Assembly (NCBI GenBank): GCA_003249625.1
Contig: QKII01000461.1
Span: 1 to 5,349, forward strand
DNA length: 5,349 bases
From: Propionivibrio sp.
GTDB lineage: Bacteria > Pseudomonadota > Gammaproteobacteria > Burkholderiales > Rhodocyclaceae
Direction: 5' to 3'
The translations under genes were made by a program, and so were the position numbers. How positions within the stretch are numbered: position 1 is the first letter of the stretch; the number at the start of each line of letters is the position of its first letter. Shown here one piece after another: positions 5,152 to 5,349 of the stretch. The notes under the pieces were generated by a model that saw only the letters and a list, made by a program, of their open reading frames with translations, was not told the DNA's origin and searched no databases.

Positions 5152-5349
5152 TCAGGAGCTTGAGGTGGCAGAAGAGGTGTTTTTGGGCGATGACGAGGAA
5201 ATCAATTCCGAAACAGTCCGCCGTAGCCAACGGTTGCCTTCATCGTGATGATAGCGTTCGTGCCAATGCTGTTTGACGTCGTAAGCAGGCAATGTGAATG
5301 GAACGGGAAATATCCGGAATGCACAATGAGTTTCGAGAAGCTCAGCGAG
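5152..5349 (-). CDS. LysR-type transcriptional regulator, C-terminal part (5' end outside window)
   Basis: LysR-type regulators bind DNA through an N-terminal winged helix-turn-helix and sense a small effector with a C-terminal periplasmic-binding-protein-like domain. Only the final 65 residues are visible; the frame is open to the window edge and stops at TGA (bases 5154-5152). The identifying part is FPVPFTLPAYDVKQHWHERY at 14-33, followed by HHDEGNRWLRRTVSEL at 34-49. The W-H-x-R-Y-H-x-D-x-x-N-x-W-L-R pattern is the usual ending of the NodD/NahR/DntR/LeuO-like branch. A Ser/Thr-rich tail follows (50-65). The DNA-binding half is missing, so target and effector cannot be read. It converges on aroD rather than diverging from the tct operon, so it is not placed like a typical LysR regulator of that operon, though it could act from a distance. 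The small minus-strand gene follows after 10 bases. Confidence 0.85.
   Translation of the reverse strand, partial: LAELLETHCAFRIFPVPFTLPAYDVKQHWHERYHHDEGNRWLRRTVSELISSSSPKNTSSATSSS

Noticed and set aside
4966..5163. Plus-strand small open frame opposite the minus-strand small gene.
   Set aside because: Overlaps the better supported minus-strand gene and the LysR end; no ribosome binding site or family features.

Overview
The window is GC-rich (roughly 60%) and looks like a betaproteobacterial chromosome, probably Rhodocyclales or Burkholderiales. The basis is a proteobacterial-style ComEC C-terminus, a Bug/TctC-type solute-binding protein with its TctB/TctA membrane partners, and a LysR-family C-terminus of the NodD/NahR type. 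This placement rests on family resemblance alone. No RNA genes, CRISPR array, insertion sequence or phage genes were seen.

Layout on the plus strand: the C-terminal 167 residues of a ComEC/Rec2 DNA-uptake protein (2-505); a 159-base gap with a perfect 7-bp inverted repeat and a weak promoter candidate; then a tripartite tricarboxylate transporter (TTT) operon. The TTT genes are a periplasmic binding protein (665-1657), the small membrane subunit TctB (best start GTG 1790, end 2299) and the large membrane subunit TctA (2296-3825), the last two overlapping by ATGA. After a 138-base gap comes a catalytically intact type I 3-dehydroquinate dehydratase (3964-4749), followed by a convincing intrinsic terminator (4774-4804). 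On the minus strand, reading toward that terminator, lie the C-terminus of a LysR-type regulator (5152-5349, cut by the window edge) and, 10 bases after it, a 102-residue protein of unknown function (4833-5141).

The most interesting reading is functional. A three-component carboxylate importer sits directly upstream of a dehydroquinate dehydratase, which suggests uptake and breakdown of quinate, 3-dehydroquinate or a related alicyclic acid. The substrate is inferred from neighbourhood only, and no quinate dehydrogenase or dehydroshikimate dehydratase is visible. The gaps around the transporter genes contain several strong inverted repeats: a 10-bp stem after the binding-protein gene, two mutually exclusive hairpins that affect the tctB ribosome binding site, and a 9-bp stem after tctA. 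These suggest that subunit levels are set after transcription begins.
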